Positions 1 through 12,600 of a stretch of DNA of 64,000 bases are shown here, one piece after another (the stretch's first letter is position 1; each line of letters starts with the position of its first letter). The notes under the pieces were generated by a model, which had not been told where the DNA came from, made no database searches, and saw only the letters and a list, made by a program, of their open reading frames with translations. The DNA lies in the NCBI RefSeq assembly GCF_022201045.2, contig NC_068560.1:35675001-35739000 (forward strand). The letters run 5' to 3'. The DNA is from Citrus sinensis. Lineage: Eukaryota > Streptophyta > Magnoliopsida > Sapindales > Rutaceae. The position numbers and the translations under genes are program-made.

Positions 1-2034
1 CTTCACTCTCCCCCCTTCTTCCAAGGTAAACTATCCTATGAGTAACTAGTGAATTCATCTCTGTTCTAGGATCTAATAAATGCCAATATTTCTTGCAATA
101 TGAAGGAAATCTGCAGTGAAGGTGCACCTCATCTGCATTTGGATATGAATTTCAATGGAAAAAACTCCTCGTCTGGCGTGTCGTAGTCAAGATCTTTATC
201 CTCAAAGATGTAGTGTACGACACAATAGCCACCTTCTTAAAGAGTTGCAATTGGTCAAACACCATAGAAACTGCAAATAATCCTCAAAATTGCTGACGTT
301 TCACAGTTAATCAGCTTACTTATGTCGCAAGTCACAACAGTTTGAACTGTTGACGTCTGTTTAACTTATATAAAAATCTATTTCAGAAGCTTATGGAGTC
401 TTATCAATGACGGAACCAATGTGTTTTTGTATATTGTGCGGATGCTTCTATTATGCCTTGTATGAACTGGAACTGTGTTTGAAGGATTTTGAAGAAAATG
501 AAGAAGAAATTTTTCCAATGCGATGTGCTGTAATGCAAATCTGTGATCATTGATCAACGCGTACAAAAGTTGTAGAAGATGATGATGCCTCCTGATGTCA
601 AACTTCTTCATTGAGACCCAAATTTTTCTTTCAACTTCCATTAGGATACATTGAAATGAAAAATCATTTAAATTTTAATATCAATCCAGCACAAATTCTC
701 AATTTTAAGTATAAAATACACAAATTTATATAAAAAAAATCATAAACTAATATCTAAAAATAACAATTATCATTTTTTATTATCATTCAACATAAATTTT
801 AAGAGAAGATGTTCGTTTCATTCACCTCCATTAGCACCCATCAAATACGATTCTTATAATAATAATAATTAAGATTAATATTTTTTTAAAAATAATACTT
901 TTTAAATACTAATCCGAGGAATAAAATTATAATGATAAAATAATTCATGTATTAAGTTAAAGAATAATAGTGCATACAAAATTACAATAAGTATATAATA
1001 ATCTATGCATTAAGTTAAAGCCTGTTTGGACTAGACATGTTGCAAATTGAGTTGCCATTAAAATTAAATTAAAAATATTTTTAAAAAATTATCGGTTGAC
1101 GGATATTCATGCGGGTATCCGTTAGATATTTGACTAACACCAAACCCACCGACAACTTAATGCAGGATTCGATTTATAATACTAAACCTACCCACAATCC
1201 ATAAAATTACTCCGTAGTAGACAAGTTTTGACAGGTGAATTTGGACGGATTCGTGATTTTGCGGGTACCATATTGCCATCCTTAGGCTCTGCTGGTTGTA
1301 GCGCAATCCTTGTGACCACAAGCTTTTGAGAAAATGATGGGCTTCAGGCTACTTTTGCGTCGCACTAACACGAAGAGGGACGAACAAATCTATACGCCAT
1401 GTGCAACAGATTCAATGAAAGAGAACAATTATAACTGCTCTCGCGAAGTACCAACAAGTCATAAATTTTATGTTGCCATTAGGAGCGGTAGCATTTTCAA
1501 GTATGGTGAGTTACAACTTTTGACTTATTTGTGCTTGTACAATAACAATACCTTCACACTAAAATCAAGCTAATTTATTGCCGACCATTGTGATTGTGAA
1601 GTAAGTTTCTAAGCGGTCATTGTGTACACGAAATGTGAAATCCTTGTTGAATTTTTTATTAAAAAAATTCTAGGAGAAGTCTTGTGCACCGTGTCATCTA
1701 TAAGGCGTCTAATAAAAGCCTTACTACATATACTTTCATTTGAAGAGCAATCAATCATCAAATTAGTAGGATGAGTGAGAAAATTATAAGTGCACGTTAC
1801 AACTTGTTCTCGCTTCCCCGTATATGGTTGCCCAGTTTTTTTGTTTTATTTTTTATGACAAATTGGTAACTTACATCCTCTAAACACATGTTGCCATATT
1901 GGTAAACTTAATACTGATACGGACATCCCCATATTAAACAGTAATTGGGTGAAAATTTGTCCCAATTAACTTTCAAAATAACAAATTTAGCATTCAATTG
2001 ACAAACATTAAAAAGAGTACTGGATCGTTATCTC
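1..2034. other. Spacer with no supportable gene
   Basis: AT-rich DNA. A minus-strand ORF at 378-641 (87 codons from an ATG) shows no domain that I recognise and is not called as a gene. A decayed hAT end at 1057-1284 is listed separately. The rest holds no gene structure that I can support. Confidence 0.6.
1057..1284. mobile_element. Truncated, diverged hAT-type element end
   Basis: The stretch runs into GCGGGTACCATATTGCCATC at its right edge. Along about 230 bp it resembles the reverse complement of the left end of the 880-bp element at 36920-37799. Shared blocks include a run rich in ATTAAAATTAAATT, then GCGGGTATCC, CCAAACCCACC and TTTATAATACTAAACC. Only one end is visible and no matching second terminus or target-site duplication was found, so this is read as a broken old copy of the same family. 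Confidence 0.6.
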
Positions 2035-2424
2035 AAGTACGACTTATAAGGCCACTTGGGCTTGTAGCCCAGTGGTGGACCATTGCCCTCAAAGTTAAGC
2101 ATGACTATGAGGGCAATGGTTCGAGTCCTCACGGACTCAACCTCCCTCAATTAAACATAATTGTGTGGAGATTTCTTATAGCGTCTTTCTCCCTTGCGAA
2201 ATACGAGTGGAGTAGAGACATCCCTCCTCCGTGAGGAGTATTTGGATGGGCATGTACTTCATAGAATAAAAATATAATAATATAAGTCCCATGTATATAT
2301 ATCTGATTGTAAATATCAGTGTAATGACTTGTTGTCATAGCAGTTGTATATATCTCTGTGTAATACAGTAACCTGATGCTTAATCAGTTTTAAAAAAAAA
2401 AGAAAAAAAGTATGACTTATAAGG
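2035..2424 (+). mobile_element. tRNA-derived SINE with 17-bp target-site duplications
   Basis: The head looks like a pol III promoter. An A box reads TAGCCCAGTGG at 2065-2075 and a B box reads GGTTCGAGTCC at 2118-2128, 42 bp apart. The body continues for about 260 bp and ends in an A-rich tail at about 2391-2407. The element is flanked by a 17-bp direct repeat, AAGTACGACTTATAAGG at 2035-2051 and the same with one change (C to T) at 2408-2424. Box spacing, A-tail and duplications together make this a retroposed SINE and not a tRNA gene; no cloverleaf folds beyond the B box. A second copy of the family lies at 54979-55313. Confidence 0.88.
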
Positions 2425-3486
2425 AGTGTGACAGCTGTTACGAGAATGATTGAATTTATCAAAAATTCAAAGATAGGGAGTGATCTACATTGAATGGCCA
2501 TATGGGTGAGGACTTCCCTTAGTGTAACAAATTCCGGAGACTGGAGCGGAAAAGATCATTTGCTTGAACTAATTTTGAAAAGAGACGAGGGGTGGCATCA
2601 TCAAATTCAAATGGGGTGGTTTGTTATGATATTTAATTTTAAATAATGAGTTGATCTATCTCTTATGGTGGATCAGAGGGAGTTAGTTTCAAAGTCATGA
2701 TTGTCATTCAGATACGAACAAAAAAACTCCAGCTTTAGCAGTCGTACATAGAGCCATTCTTCAGAGAATCTTATAAAAGTTTTTTGAGAGTTACGGAGAA
2801 ATGCAATCACCTCCAGACTAGAGAAAGTTTCTGAAACTGAAACTTTTGCGTTTTATGAATATGAATATTAAAACAAAGAGATAAGAGAGAAAGACAAGGA
2901 TTCTCTAAAAGACCAAAGGCGCTAAATGGCGTGGTTTCTTGTAATTTTTTTTTGACGATAACGGCCATTGCCATATTATCATGGCTTGTGCTGCGGTATC
3001 ACACGATGCCCTCTTCGATTTCACCCTTTTACTTCACCTAAATTACCCAACTGCCACACCCTTTAATTTTGCACCCATTATTCCACGCTTTTCTACTAAC
3101 TGGAGTATTGTTTTAGATTAACAAGTAACGTTAATTCTAGTCATTCATATGGAATTTGGAAAGCAATGACATTATGTCAGTGACATAATTAAGCTCGGCA
3201 TATTTGAGAAAGGTGAGTGTTGTAAATAAACAAGTGAAGGAGGGTTGGCAAAGTAAAAGTGTAAGATGGCCGGTTAAGAAATCTTGACTGGCACGGGCTG
3301 AGCGTACTTATCCGTTTTTGTTTGGAAGCCAAATAACGGCATTGTCTCATGATTGTATTTTGGTCACTTTCTTGCCCCTCACAAAAAAATAAAATAAATA
3401 AATAAATAAAACTATCACACTTCCGCCAACTTTTTCCTTATAAGAAATGCAGACAAATCTAATTAATTAGCTGCCATTACAAAACC
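2425..3486. other. Spacer upstream of the bHLH gene
   Basis: No gene seen. A TATA-like CCTTATAAG near 3435-3443 lies about 45 bp before the first ATG of the bHLH region and could be its core promoter. Confidence 0.4.
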
Positions 3487-3598
3487 ATGCTTGCAAATCG
3501 TCCTGTCAAGTGCCCCAAAGCAAAACAATTTGCGGGTTAATTCTAGTTTTGATGTTTCTGGTGGTGATAGCGGTAGTGAAGAAATTAGGTTAGAGATC

Positions 3599-5718
3599 AT
3601 GAAACGGCCTGATAACTCGAGGACTCATAGCCCCACGACAGCCAAAATGGAAACAACACCAGCAGAAGCAGAAGAACAAGCACGAGCACAAGTGGGTAAA
3701 AAGAGAAGTGGAAATGGGAAGGCTGTCAGCGGTGGTGAATCGGAGCACGAGATGCATATATTGACTGAGAGAGAAAGAAGGAAGAAGATGAGGAACATGT
3801 TCTCTAATCTTCATGCTTTGCTTCCTCATCTTCCTCCCAAGGTATTCGATTTACAAACTCATGCTCTTTCTCGCTAACTTCAATTTTTATCAAAATTTTG
3901 CCCCCATCAAGATATGTTACATCCTAACTATAATATAGTGCTACTATACATATGGGTTAGGGTTACTAAACTATAGATACGATCAATGGGCAGCTTTTTC
4001 AATTTGAAATATTGAAATTTTCTTAGTATAACCTTTTCATATGGGATTTCGTATTGGAAAAACATGATGATGATAATAATTTTCCAAGTTTATTATGTAT
4101 ATTTCACTTCATCTATCTATCCAAAATTGCTTGGATAAGCGGCCCTCCTGTTATGCCTGGGGACAATTTTATGTGAGAAGTTCTAACTGCTAGCAAGGCA
4201 AAGTTGATCTCGGCCGAAGGCAAATGTAATAAGACTATAAAATATAATACGCCAAAAAGCCTTGTTCTCTCTCCTTTATATATTTATGTATGTTGCATAT
4301 GAATGAACCATGCATAACTTGAGCCAGCCTCAGTCGTCAAATTGTGATTGTAACTTCGAGTCTACTAATTTGAAATTTCTAATTGAATTAATTTATCAGA
4401 CGGCATACTTGACGACAGCGTTTCAAACTTTCAGTCGCTTTGGATGATGCATTTTGCATTATCGATAGCTTAATTGGAGCATAAATTCAATGCCTAACAT
4501 AGCCGAATGTTTATTATAAGGTTTCAAATTAAAATTTGCAATTAAACAATTTCATACATTAATTTCTCAACGTCAGACAAATATAGCTGAATGATGCTTT
4601 GGATGGTCATTATATTGTGCTAGTAAAATGCCGACTGATCTTAATTTTTCTGTCTCTTCAAATTTCAATGATCTGCAGGCAGACAAATCCACCATTGTCG
4701 ACGAAGCAGTAAAATACATCAAGACTCTTCAGCACACTCACCAAACGCTTGAGAAACAAAAGTTTGAAAAGGTCCAGGGTGCAACTACTGTTGATCATGA
4801 ACAATCAATCATCACATCACCATTAGAAGCAGTGATCGAATCAAGGGAAGCATACTTGGCTGATCATCTGGGATCATCAGTACCGAAGAACTTGTCAATG
4901 GCCGCAAACATTCATCATTCACTACAAGTGCCATCTGATTGTTTTCAGACATGGTTTTCTCCAAATGTCGTAGTGAATATGTGTGGTGATGATGCTCAAA
5001 TCAGTGTCTGTTCACCAAGGAAGCCAGGGTTATTGACCACCATCTTCTACATACTAGAAAAACATAATTTGGATGTGGTATCTGCTCACGTTTCCTCTGA
5101 TAGGTATCGTAGCATGTACATGATTCACGCTCATGTAAGTCCTATATATATCAACTTAATTAATTAGCTTTCTTCATATTTATAGAAAATTTTGTATTTT
5201 AGCATTCAGTTGATCAATCCAGCTATTGATGCTCCAATAAGTGGACATGTATAGATTAGATGATTTAAGACCTGCATACATAATAGGTAGGAGTTGAAGG
5301 CAGTTATGTTTATGGCATCCACGAGGCTGATTCTTTACTAAGATTTATCAATTTTCATTCCCAGGCTAGGTGTTACTGGTCACCCTCAAGTTAAGGACAT
5401 ATCTTAAGCAAATCAAGTTCTCCAAGAAAATTTATACTTTATCCTTCCATTACACTTCCCTTTGTTCTCATTACCTTTTTCTCTTTTAGGGCATATTTGT
5501 ACTGTTAATTATATTGGTTATTAAAGTAAAGGAAGATTTCTAGATAATGACTATATATATATATTATTGGCTGTAATTGTTCTTTTCTTAACGAGATCTT
5601 CTTAATATAAATATATCAGGCAGATGGAGCTTCTGATCAATTTCCAGAGTCCATATCGGTTGAGGAAATGTTCAAACTAGCCATAGGAGAAATGAACTTA
5701 TGGCTTCTGACGAGTTGA
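3599..5718 (+). CDS. bHLH95: bHLH95 / ZHOUPI-like bHLH transcription factor
   Basis: Three exons: 3599-3841, 4679-5134 and 5620-5718, with GT-AG borders and phase 0 at both junctions, giving 265 aa. The DNA-binding region has the H-x3-E-x3-R pattern (HILTERERR, about residues 53-61). Helix 1 follows ([18 protein letters not shown]), and helix 2 begins in exon 2 with [18 protein letters not shown]. The intron thus splits the bHLH in its loop. Residues about 195-265 look like the ACT-like C-terminal domain of the family. Arabidopsis ZHOUPI/RGE1 (bHLH95) acts in the endosperm, where it controls endosperm breakdown and embryo cuticle formation with ICE1; the same role here is inference. The start is unsure: the frame stays open upstream to about 3467 without an ATG, and the ATG at 3487 is in another frame and stops after 17 codons. 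The N-terminus may therefore lie in a missed upstream exon. Confidence 0.85.
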
Positions 5719-6765
5719 TTCTAAAAAATTCTCGGTTAAAAGAAGCTACCAGTTGAGGAAAGCAATATTGGGCCTTCGCCCTTTTTTTTTATTTATTTAT
5801 TTATTTTTTATTTTTATAAGTGGGAGTTCTTTTGGATTAATTACAAAGGAATTGGCGTATAATTTCTTGTTTCCGTTTTGTTTCCTTCATGTTATATGTT
5901 CCATATTATTAGCTGCTACAATTAGGCAAGTGTAGGTGATGCTCCTTTCTACCAAAAAAAAGATTTCCATTAATGTACATAAACATTAGATCAAAGCATA
6001 CGTGCAAGTTCGGTTACTCTCTTCTTGAATTTGCTTGTATAAATACAAGTTTACTTTTCCATTCGCCATAGTGACAGGTTGCGATCATGGGTCCAAGTCC
6101 AACAGAGTCCAGCAGGCTCAGGGGTGCTTTATCAATAGCAGTGGACCTAAACCAGACAGCACATTTGATGTTAAGCCGTGACAGTGCACTTTCTCACATG
6201 AAGAAACATAAATAACGCAACGAATTAAGAATAGAAATAATTCCAAATGTGTAAATAATATATTCTTTGATACCACTGACCTAAGACCGCATTAGGCAGC
6301 TAATGGAGGGCAATTATTAAAGCAACAACAGTCAAAGACCTTTTCCCCCTACATAAAGATATTTAAAGTTTAATCCTTAAATTAAACTAATAATGCTCCT
6401 CCGCCTGTCCCCATTTCATTTCTTTCTATTTCATTCATCCCAATTCCCACAATAAAATACGTTATGAATAAGACATCAAATACCACAAACGTATCTCAGA
6501 CTAGAAACTCCACTGTGCATGGATTAGAAAAATGCATTTAGGTCACAAAAAACACACTAATGGGTAATGGGGTTTTATCTCCGTTCTAGAAGTCCCATCA
6601 TGCCAGCTCTGTCTCTCAAAACAAAATGACCTCATTTAACCTCGTCTCTGCCCGCTGCAGCAAGTGCTAGTCCGAACAAAATACGACACGCCACACTCTG
6701 TCTCTCTGCTTCTTGTTTTCATGAAATTAGGAGCCGAAATTTGACTCACAAAGGGCTTTGCTGCA
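5719..6765. other. Spacer between bHLH and kinase genes
   Basis: Contains the presumed 3' UTR of the bHLH gene and the promoter and 5' UTR of the kinase. The last 100 bp before the kinase ATG are rich in CTCTGTCTCTCTGC pyrimidine tracts, as is common in plant leaders. Nothing else is recognised. Confidence 0.4.
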
Positions 6766-9637
6766 ATGTCTCATTACTCGTTCTTGAACGATCAGCTCTC
6801 TAAGAGAACCTCAATTTTCGGGTTACGTTTATGGGTTGTTCTTGGTATTTGCGTAGGAGCTGGAATAGTTCTAGTTCTCTTCCTCATATCTCTTTGGTTC
6901 ACTTCAAAACGCAATAGCAACAACTCAAAACGACAACTCAACGCTGCCAAGTCATCCTCTCTCTGCAGCAACTACAACAGCAGCAGCGGCAACCCAACAA
7001 TTCCAAACATTTCCAAAGAAATTCAAGAAATCCGAATCGAGCCGGACTCCAACTCGAACTCCAACTGCAAACCTCATTCCGCGCCAAATCCTGACCCGTT
7101 ACCCGAACCGGAGCCAATTTTGGTTGAAGACAGCCCCGCTAGCGGCCGCAACAGAATTCACATCGAAATAGGGAAAGACCACCGGATTGCTTACCCGGAA
7201 CGGGCCGCCGGGTCGCATCACGGGTCCGGTGATCAGACGGTGGCTGCGGCAATTACGCCGGAGGTTTCACACCTGGGATGGGGCCATTGGTATACTTTGA
7301 GAGAGCTTGAGGTGTCCACTAATGGGTTTGCTGATGAGAACGTGATTGGTGAAGGTGGTTATGGAATTGTTTACCATGGCGTGTTAGAGGATAACACCAA
7401 TGTTGCTGTTAAGAATTTGCTTAACAACAGGTGCTGGATGCACCTTTTGTTTTTGTAAGTTTATGTTTTGCTATTGCATGTGGCTTTTGTTGAAGAGTTT
7501 GTTCTGGTTTGCGACAGGGGACAGGCTGAGAAGGAGTTTAAGGTTGAAGTGGAAGCAATTGGACGTGTCCGACATAAGAATTTGGTGAGATTGTTAGGTT
7601 ATTGTGCTGAAGGAGCTCATAGGTACTTAAGTTTGATAAATTCTGAATCTTTGATTGGTTTTACCTATTTGCATGCTTGGACTTTCCGTGGATGTCTAAC
7701 ATTTAAAGATTTGTGAATAGCTATTATCTCATGAGCTTTCATGGCTTCAGTTGAATGTAAATGCTTGGTCGTTGTAGGATGCTTGTTTATGAATACATTG
7801 ACAATGGCAACTTGGAACAATGGCTTCATGGAGATGTGGGGCCTCACAGCCCTCTTACATGGGAGATTCGGATGAATATAATACTTGGAACGGCCAAAGG
7901 GTGCATTTTGATTTAAGTGAAAGTAACCATATTAGCTTCAATCTGTGTTATATTATATTAGTTGCTTGTAGCTTAAATGTGATGAAAATGTACAGGCTGA
8001 CATACCTGCATGAGGGGCTTGAACCAAAGGTTGTTCACCGTGACATCAAGTCAAGCAACATTTTGCTCGATAAGCAGTGGAATCCGAAATTATCCGATTT
8101 TGGCCTAGCAAAGCTTTTGGGCGCAGAGAGGAGCTACGTGACAACTCGTGTGATGGGAACATTCGGGTTAGTTGAATTAATCTTTGTGAAAACTGCTTTG
8201 TCACTTTATTTTTGAACTTGTTAGACAACTGATCTAGGCCAAGGATTAGAATTACAACTATCAGGTTCTGTTTTATAGGTATGTGGCACCAGAATATGCT
8301 AGCACTGGGATGTTGAATGAAAGAAGCGATGTATACAGTTTTGGTATCCTTATCATGGAAGTAATTTCTGGTAGAAATCCAGTGGATTACAGCCGCCCTC
8401 CAGGGGAGGTATGTATTCCTCAAATGAATAGCTTGATGACATCGTCCTATTGTTCCTCTTTCTTTTTGATTTGTTGTGTCAAGTTCTAATTTCAGGTGAA
8501 TTTAGTTGAGTGGCTCAAAACAATGGTCACAAATCGCAATGCAGAGGGTGTTTTGGATCCTAGGTTGCAAGAGAAGCCTTGTTCAAGGGCATTGAAGCGT
8601 GCTCTTTTAGTAGCTTTACGCTGTGTGGACCCGAATGCTCACAAGAGGCCCAAGATGGGGCATGTGATACATATGCTTGAAGCGGAAGAGTTCCCTTTCC
8701 GAGATGTAAGTTTTGGTCGTGTCATCGGCATATTATTTTTTCTAAAGGCACTTCTGTATTCAACTCTGGTTATGCAGTTATACCTGTTGAAAAATTTCCT
8801 TTTGCATGTGTCCTTGTTTTTACATTGAACCTGGTCCCTTACATTGATGCAGCTGTGATTGTTAGACTTTCAAACAAGTAACATAAACATTTCTTGAGAA
8901 ACTGGATAGTAGATCCTCATGATCATCACTATAGTTTCTAATGGATGTCTGTTTGTACTTGTTTTACCTGGATCTGGTGGGGTAAGAGAATGCAAGAAAC
9001 TTTTTTTTTAATTATTATTATCATTATTTGTTATCATCATCATCATTATTAATTTTTTTTTTTTTTAACTAGAGAATGCAACAAACTTGAGATCAACCAC
9101 TTGGGTTGAACTATCATATTAGACCAATGACACGTATCCTCCCTAAAGTTTGGTTTTAGTCAAAGGTCATTTAAGGAAAAAAAAAACACTCTTATAATTC
9201 AGATTTTGAGTCAATCTTGAACACTAATGGAAGAAAAACTCATGATGCACCAATTGTATGGGGAAATGGGGTAGCTGAGCTCCAGGCCCTCCAGAATCCA
9301 TTAGAGAGATATTTTAATGCAAATTGTGGTCAGACTGAAAGCAATGGTGAAATTTCATTTTCTACACATTGATAAGCACATAGAAAACATATTTACACAT
9401 TAATGGGATACATGCTTGCTCACATTTATCTTGGTACTTAATCCAAGATTATCATCTTTTACCATGTGACTTCAGGAACGTAGAGCTGGAAGGGAACATG
9501 GACGCTCGCCACATAATGGTATTAAGGGTAGATTGATGGAGAAGGGTGTAAGCGAATCAGGTGATAGCAGTGGATATGAAAGTGGTGTCCAAACCAACAA
9601 GCCATTATGGAGAAAGCTAGAACCTGAAGAGCAGTAG
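6766..9637 (+). CDS. Membrane-anchored receptor-like Ser/Thr kinase (At1g01540-type)
   Basis: Seven exons: 6766-7430, 7518-7622, 7778-7900, 7996-8166, 8279-8408, 8496-8705 and 9476-9637. The borders are GT-AG and the frame joins to 521 aa. There is a short N-terminus, one membrane span (about residues 20-44) and a long polar linker rich in Ser, Asn and Pro. The conserved block [17 protein letters not shown] leads into a kinase domain. Visible kinase motifs are GEGGYG (about 195-200), VAVK with Lys216, HRDIKSSN with Asp314, DFG with Asp332, and APEYAS. There is no ectodomain of note, so this is a receptor-like kinase of the TMK/PERK-adjacent group that resembles Arabidopsis At1g01540 and At4g01330. 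All catalytic residues are present, so it should be active. Its substrate and ligand are unknown. Exon 7 encodes a tail outside the kinase core. Confidence 0.93.
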
Positions 9638-12600
9638 CCTTCCCACATTCTGTATAAGGTGAATTGACACACCTTGGTTTCCCCCTTAGCCAGGTTTAGT
9701 TGGCTTATGCTAATATTATTCTGCCTGTATATGTAATTCACATTTGTGAGCTTGTCTGTTTCTCGAGTCTGTGGTATTCCCTGTCCTGCTTTTTGGCATT
9801 CTAGTTGATCCCTGATCTTTCTTGCTAAATTCAATGTCTGGAAATTCTGAAGAATGTGATATTGCTGAAATCTTTTTGTTAGTCAATGATTGTTTATATA
9901 GATAGCAAGAAGTTGAAATTTACTCATATCCTGCTCTGCTCTATATACTATTCTAATGCTGTGCACATGCACGCTCTATATATTGCGGTCTTTCCATTTG
10001 TATTTCTGTATGCTATTTTTTCTCTTCAGTTTTCATTCTCTCTGCCATCAGTAGACTGCTAGAATTGAACAAGTAGAAAGGATTGTGTATGAATCATTTT
10101 TTAGGAGGATGAAACGGCTTAGTTCTTTTCATTTCTCCCCACTTTGACACCCACGTGTTGAAATACACACTCATGTTATCTGCGTGTAATTTTTTTTTTT
10201 TTTGGATTTCAAATTTTGATTATAGTTTGTGTCACCGACAATAAGGACATATGAGAGATGTTCAGTCAATGGAGAAAAAATGCAGGTAGAATGGTAGATC
10301 CATTCCAGCTTATATTATGATTGAGATTTGAACGTTCAAAGTATATTCCCTATTAAGACAAAAACTTTTTGTGTCTGTGTTAGTTGGGGGTAGATTATGG
10401 TTTGGGGCCTACGATTCACATGCCTAATACTACAGATATTACTAGTTTCATAAGACTTTTAAGGATGTGGGGGCTCGTTTGGGACGAGAAAATTCTTCGA
10501 CAGCTAGTTGCCTAGAGATGTACTAAGTGGCCTTAAATCTTTGGACCCCTCCATTTTATATTAAATTTTGCCGGTTCTGGCGGATTAGAAAATTTACCTC
10601 TCATGACTCACCCACTCCCGGTCATCAATCTATTGTTCTTGATCAAATCAGTTCCTGGACTGGTACTGGCTTCTACGTTTTTCCACTTTTTGGTGGCTTT
10701 AAATGATGCATCGCTTTTCTTCTTTTGACCCTATCTGTATTTATTGACTTGTTCAAAACTGTTTAACCAGTCCCTGAAATATATGTAAAATAAGTCGGCA
10801 GAGCCAGAGCTTGAAATTCTCTTCAGTCGTCTGTCTCTTTGTTCACATTTTAGCTACTCCGTCTATTTTTACATTTTTGGGTCATCCTACTATCCTACAT
10901 TTGAGCTTTTACCACTACCCGTTGTACATTAAATTAATTTGTTTATGCTGAATGAAAAATATTTAAAAAAGATTAAAAATAAAGAAAATCATAAATAATC
11001 AGCGTAAAAAGATGTTGAATGATGCAAAATATGTAATAAATTTTATTTAAAATATAGTAAAATGAACTGTGAAAAAATTATGAAATAATCATATTCTTAC
11101 ACTTTTGATTAAAACAAATATATTGGGTGGCTGTTGTAAGTTAATTTAATCAACTCTAGTTTTGGTTATACTTTCTTATTTTTGGGTTATAAAATTCTAA
11201 CTTTCATGTTCTCATTTTTTTATTAAAGGAAGAAATATAAAATATCCATTTTTGTCATTTCCATTACATCACACATAAATGGGTAATTTACCAAAAATAT
11301 CTTAAAAATTATTTGACAACTGATCTTTCAATAATTTAATTTATCAAATACACAATTAAATTATTTTCAAAGCTGATTATTTGACAATCCTAGAATGAAT
11401 TATTTGGGAATTCAATGCAATCCCAAACATATACTAAGGTTTGAAGTAATTTAATCCACAAATAATTAATAGATTATACTTATATAAATTCCGGTTTAAT
11501 GTTATAATTTCCAATACCCCAATAAGATAATCATTTGATAATTATCTAATTTTTTGATTTAAAAACTTTTCCTGATATTGGCAAGTTGAGGTTTGAGTCA
11601 CTGTATGTGCATCCTAAAATTAATTTCTGGAATTAATTTCTTTCAAATATTTTGGAAAAAAATTAGTTCATTATATAGGTCTAGACTCTAGATATTTAAA
11701 GTGTAATGTAACATCAAAAAATTGATAAAAATATTTCAATAATTTTTTTTCAAAATATCATTATATTTATGATGAAATATTAAAATTAATTGAATTAATT
11801 TAAAGTTAATTTAATTAATTTATATTTAAATATTATTCTCATTAGTATAGAAGTCACATATTTTAAGTATATTTTCATGTTGTTCCAATAAAAGAAAATA
11901 TATATGTATTGTCATGTGACATTGAGGGTGCCTTTGGTAGTTTTCCATTATAAAATGATTTTTTTGATATTTTTATAAAATGAGGGTAGCTATATGATAA
12001 TGACCTTTAACATTTGTCTATATAAACAGTTGATTCGGTGGCCGGTCATATACTCCCATTAAAAACTTAATAAAAGAAGGGGACCCTTTATTTTTATTAT
12101 ATCTTTTTGTAAATTAGAAAGCCAATTGCTTGTCAAAAACTTTCAAGCTTCTTGCTTTCTGATTCTGGCTGTGTGTGTCGAGATGGTGCTGCCGCCTGTT
12201 TTGACAATCGTAATTCTGCAACTGCAAGCCTCAGGGAGGAAAGTGCAAACGTTGTCCCTGCCTCTGCCTCTGCCTCGATCATGAATCTCAACTTCTATTG
12301 GGATGCAATCAAAGCTGAAAGCACGGGTCCAAATTAGGATGTAGAAGTCTTTATTTAAAATATTTATTTTATTTTATTTGCATCTCAAATCAACTTATTT
12401 AAAGTAACTTTGGGGATAAAAATGTAATTTTCGTTCTAATTTGTTTTTTAATTTTATTTAAAGCATATGGGGTCAAATTCAAATTTTATTGGGGGATGAT
12501 TCTATTCGGTTAAAGTATAAATGTAATTTAAAAAAAAAAAAGAATTAGACTCGGCTCCACAATATGTGTATATATTTTTTAAGATAGAGAGGTAGACAAA

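Noticed and set aside
378..641. 87-codon minus-strand ORF as a gene
   Set aside because: No domain recognised, no partner exons. A transposase fragment is possible but not supported by any motif that I can name.
2052..2130. tRNA gene
   Set aside because: A and B boxes are present, but the sequence does not make a full cloverleaf, and the long body, A tail and duplications show a SINE.
12152..12337. 61-codon ORF in the AT-rich spacer
   Set aside because: Starts at a TTG, partly made of a CCTCTG repeat (ASASAS) and has no match that I know.
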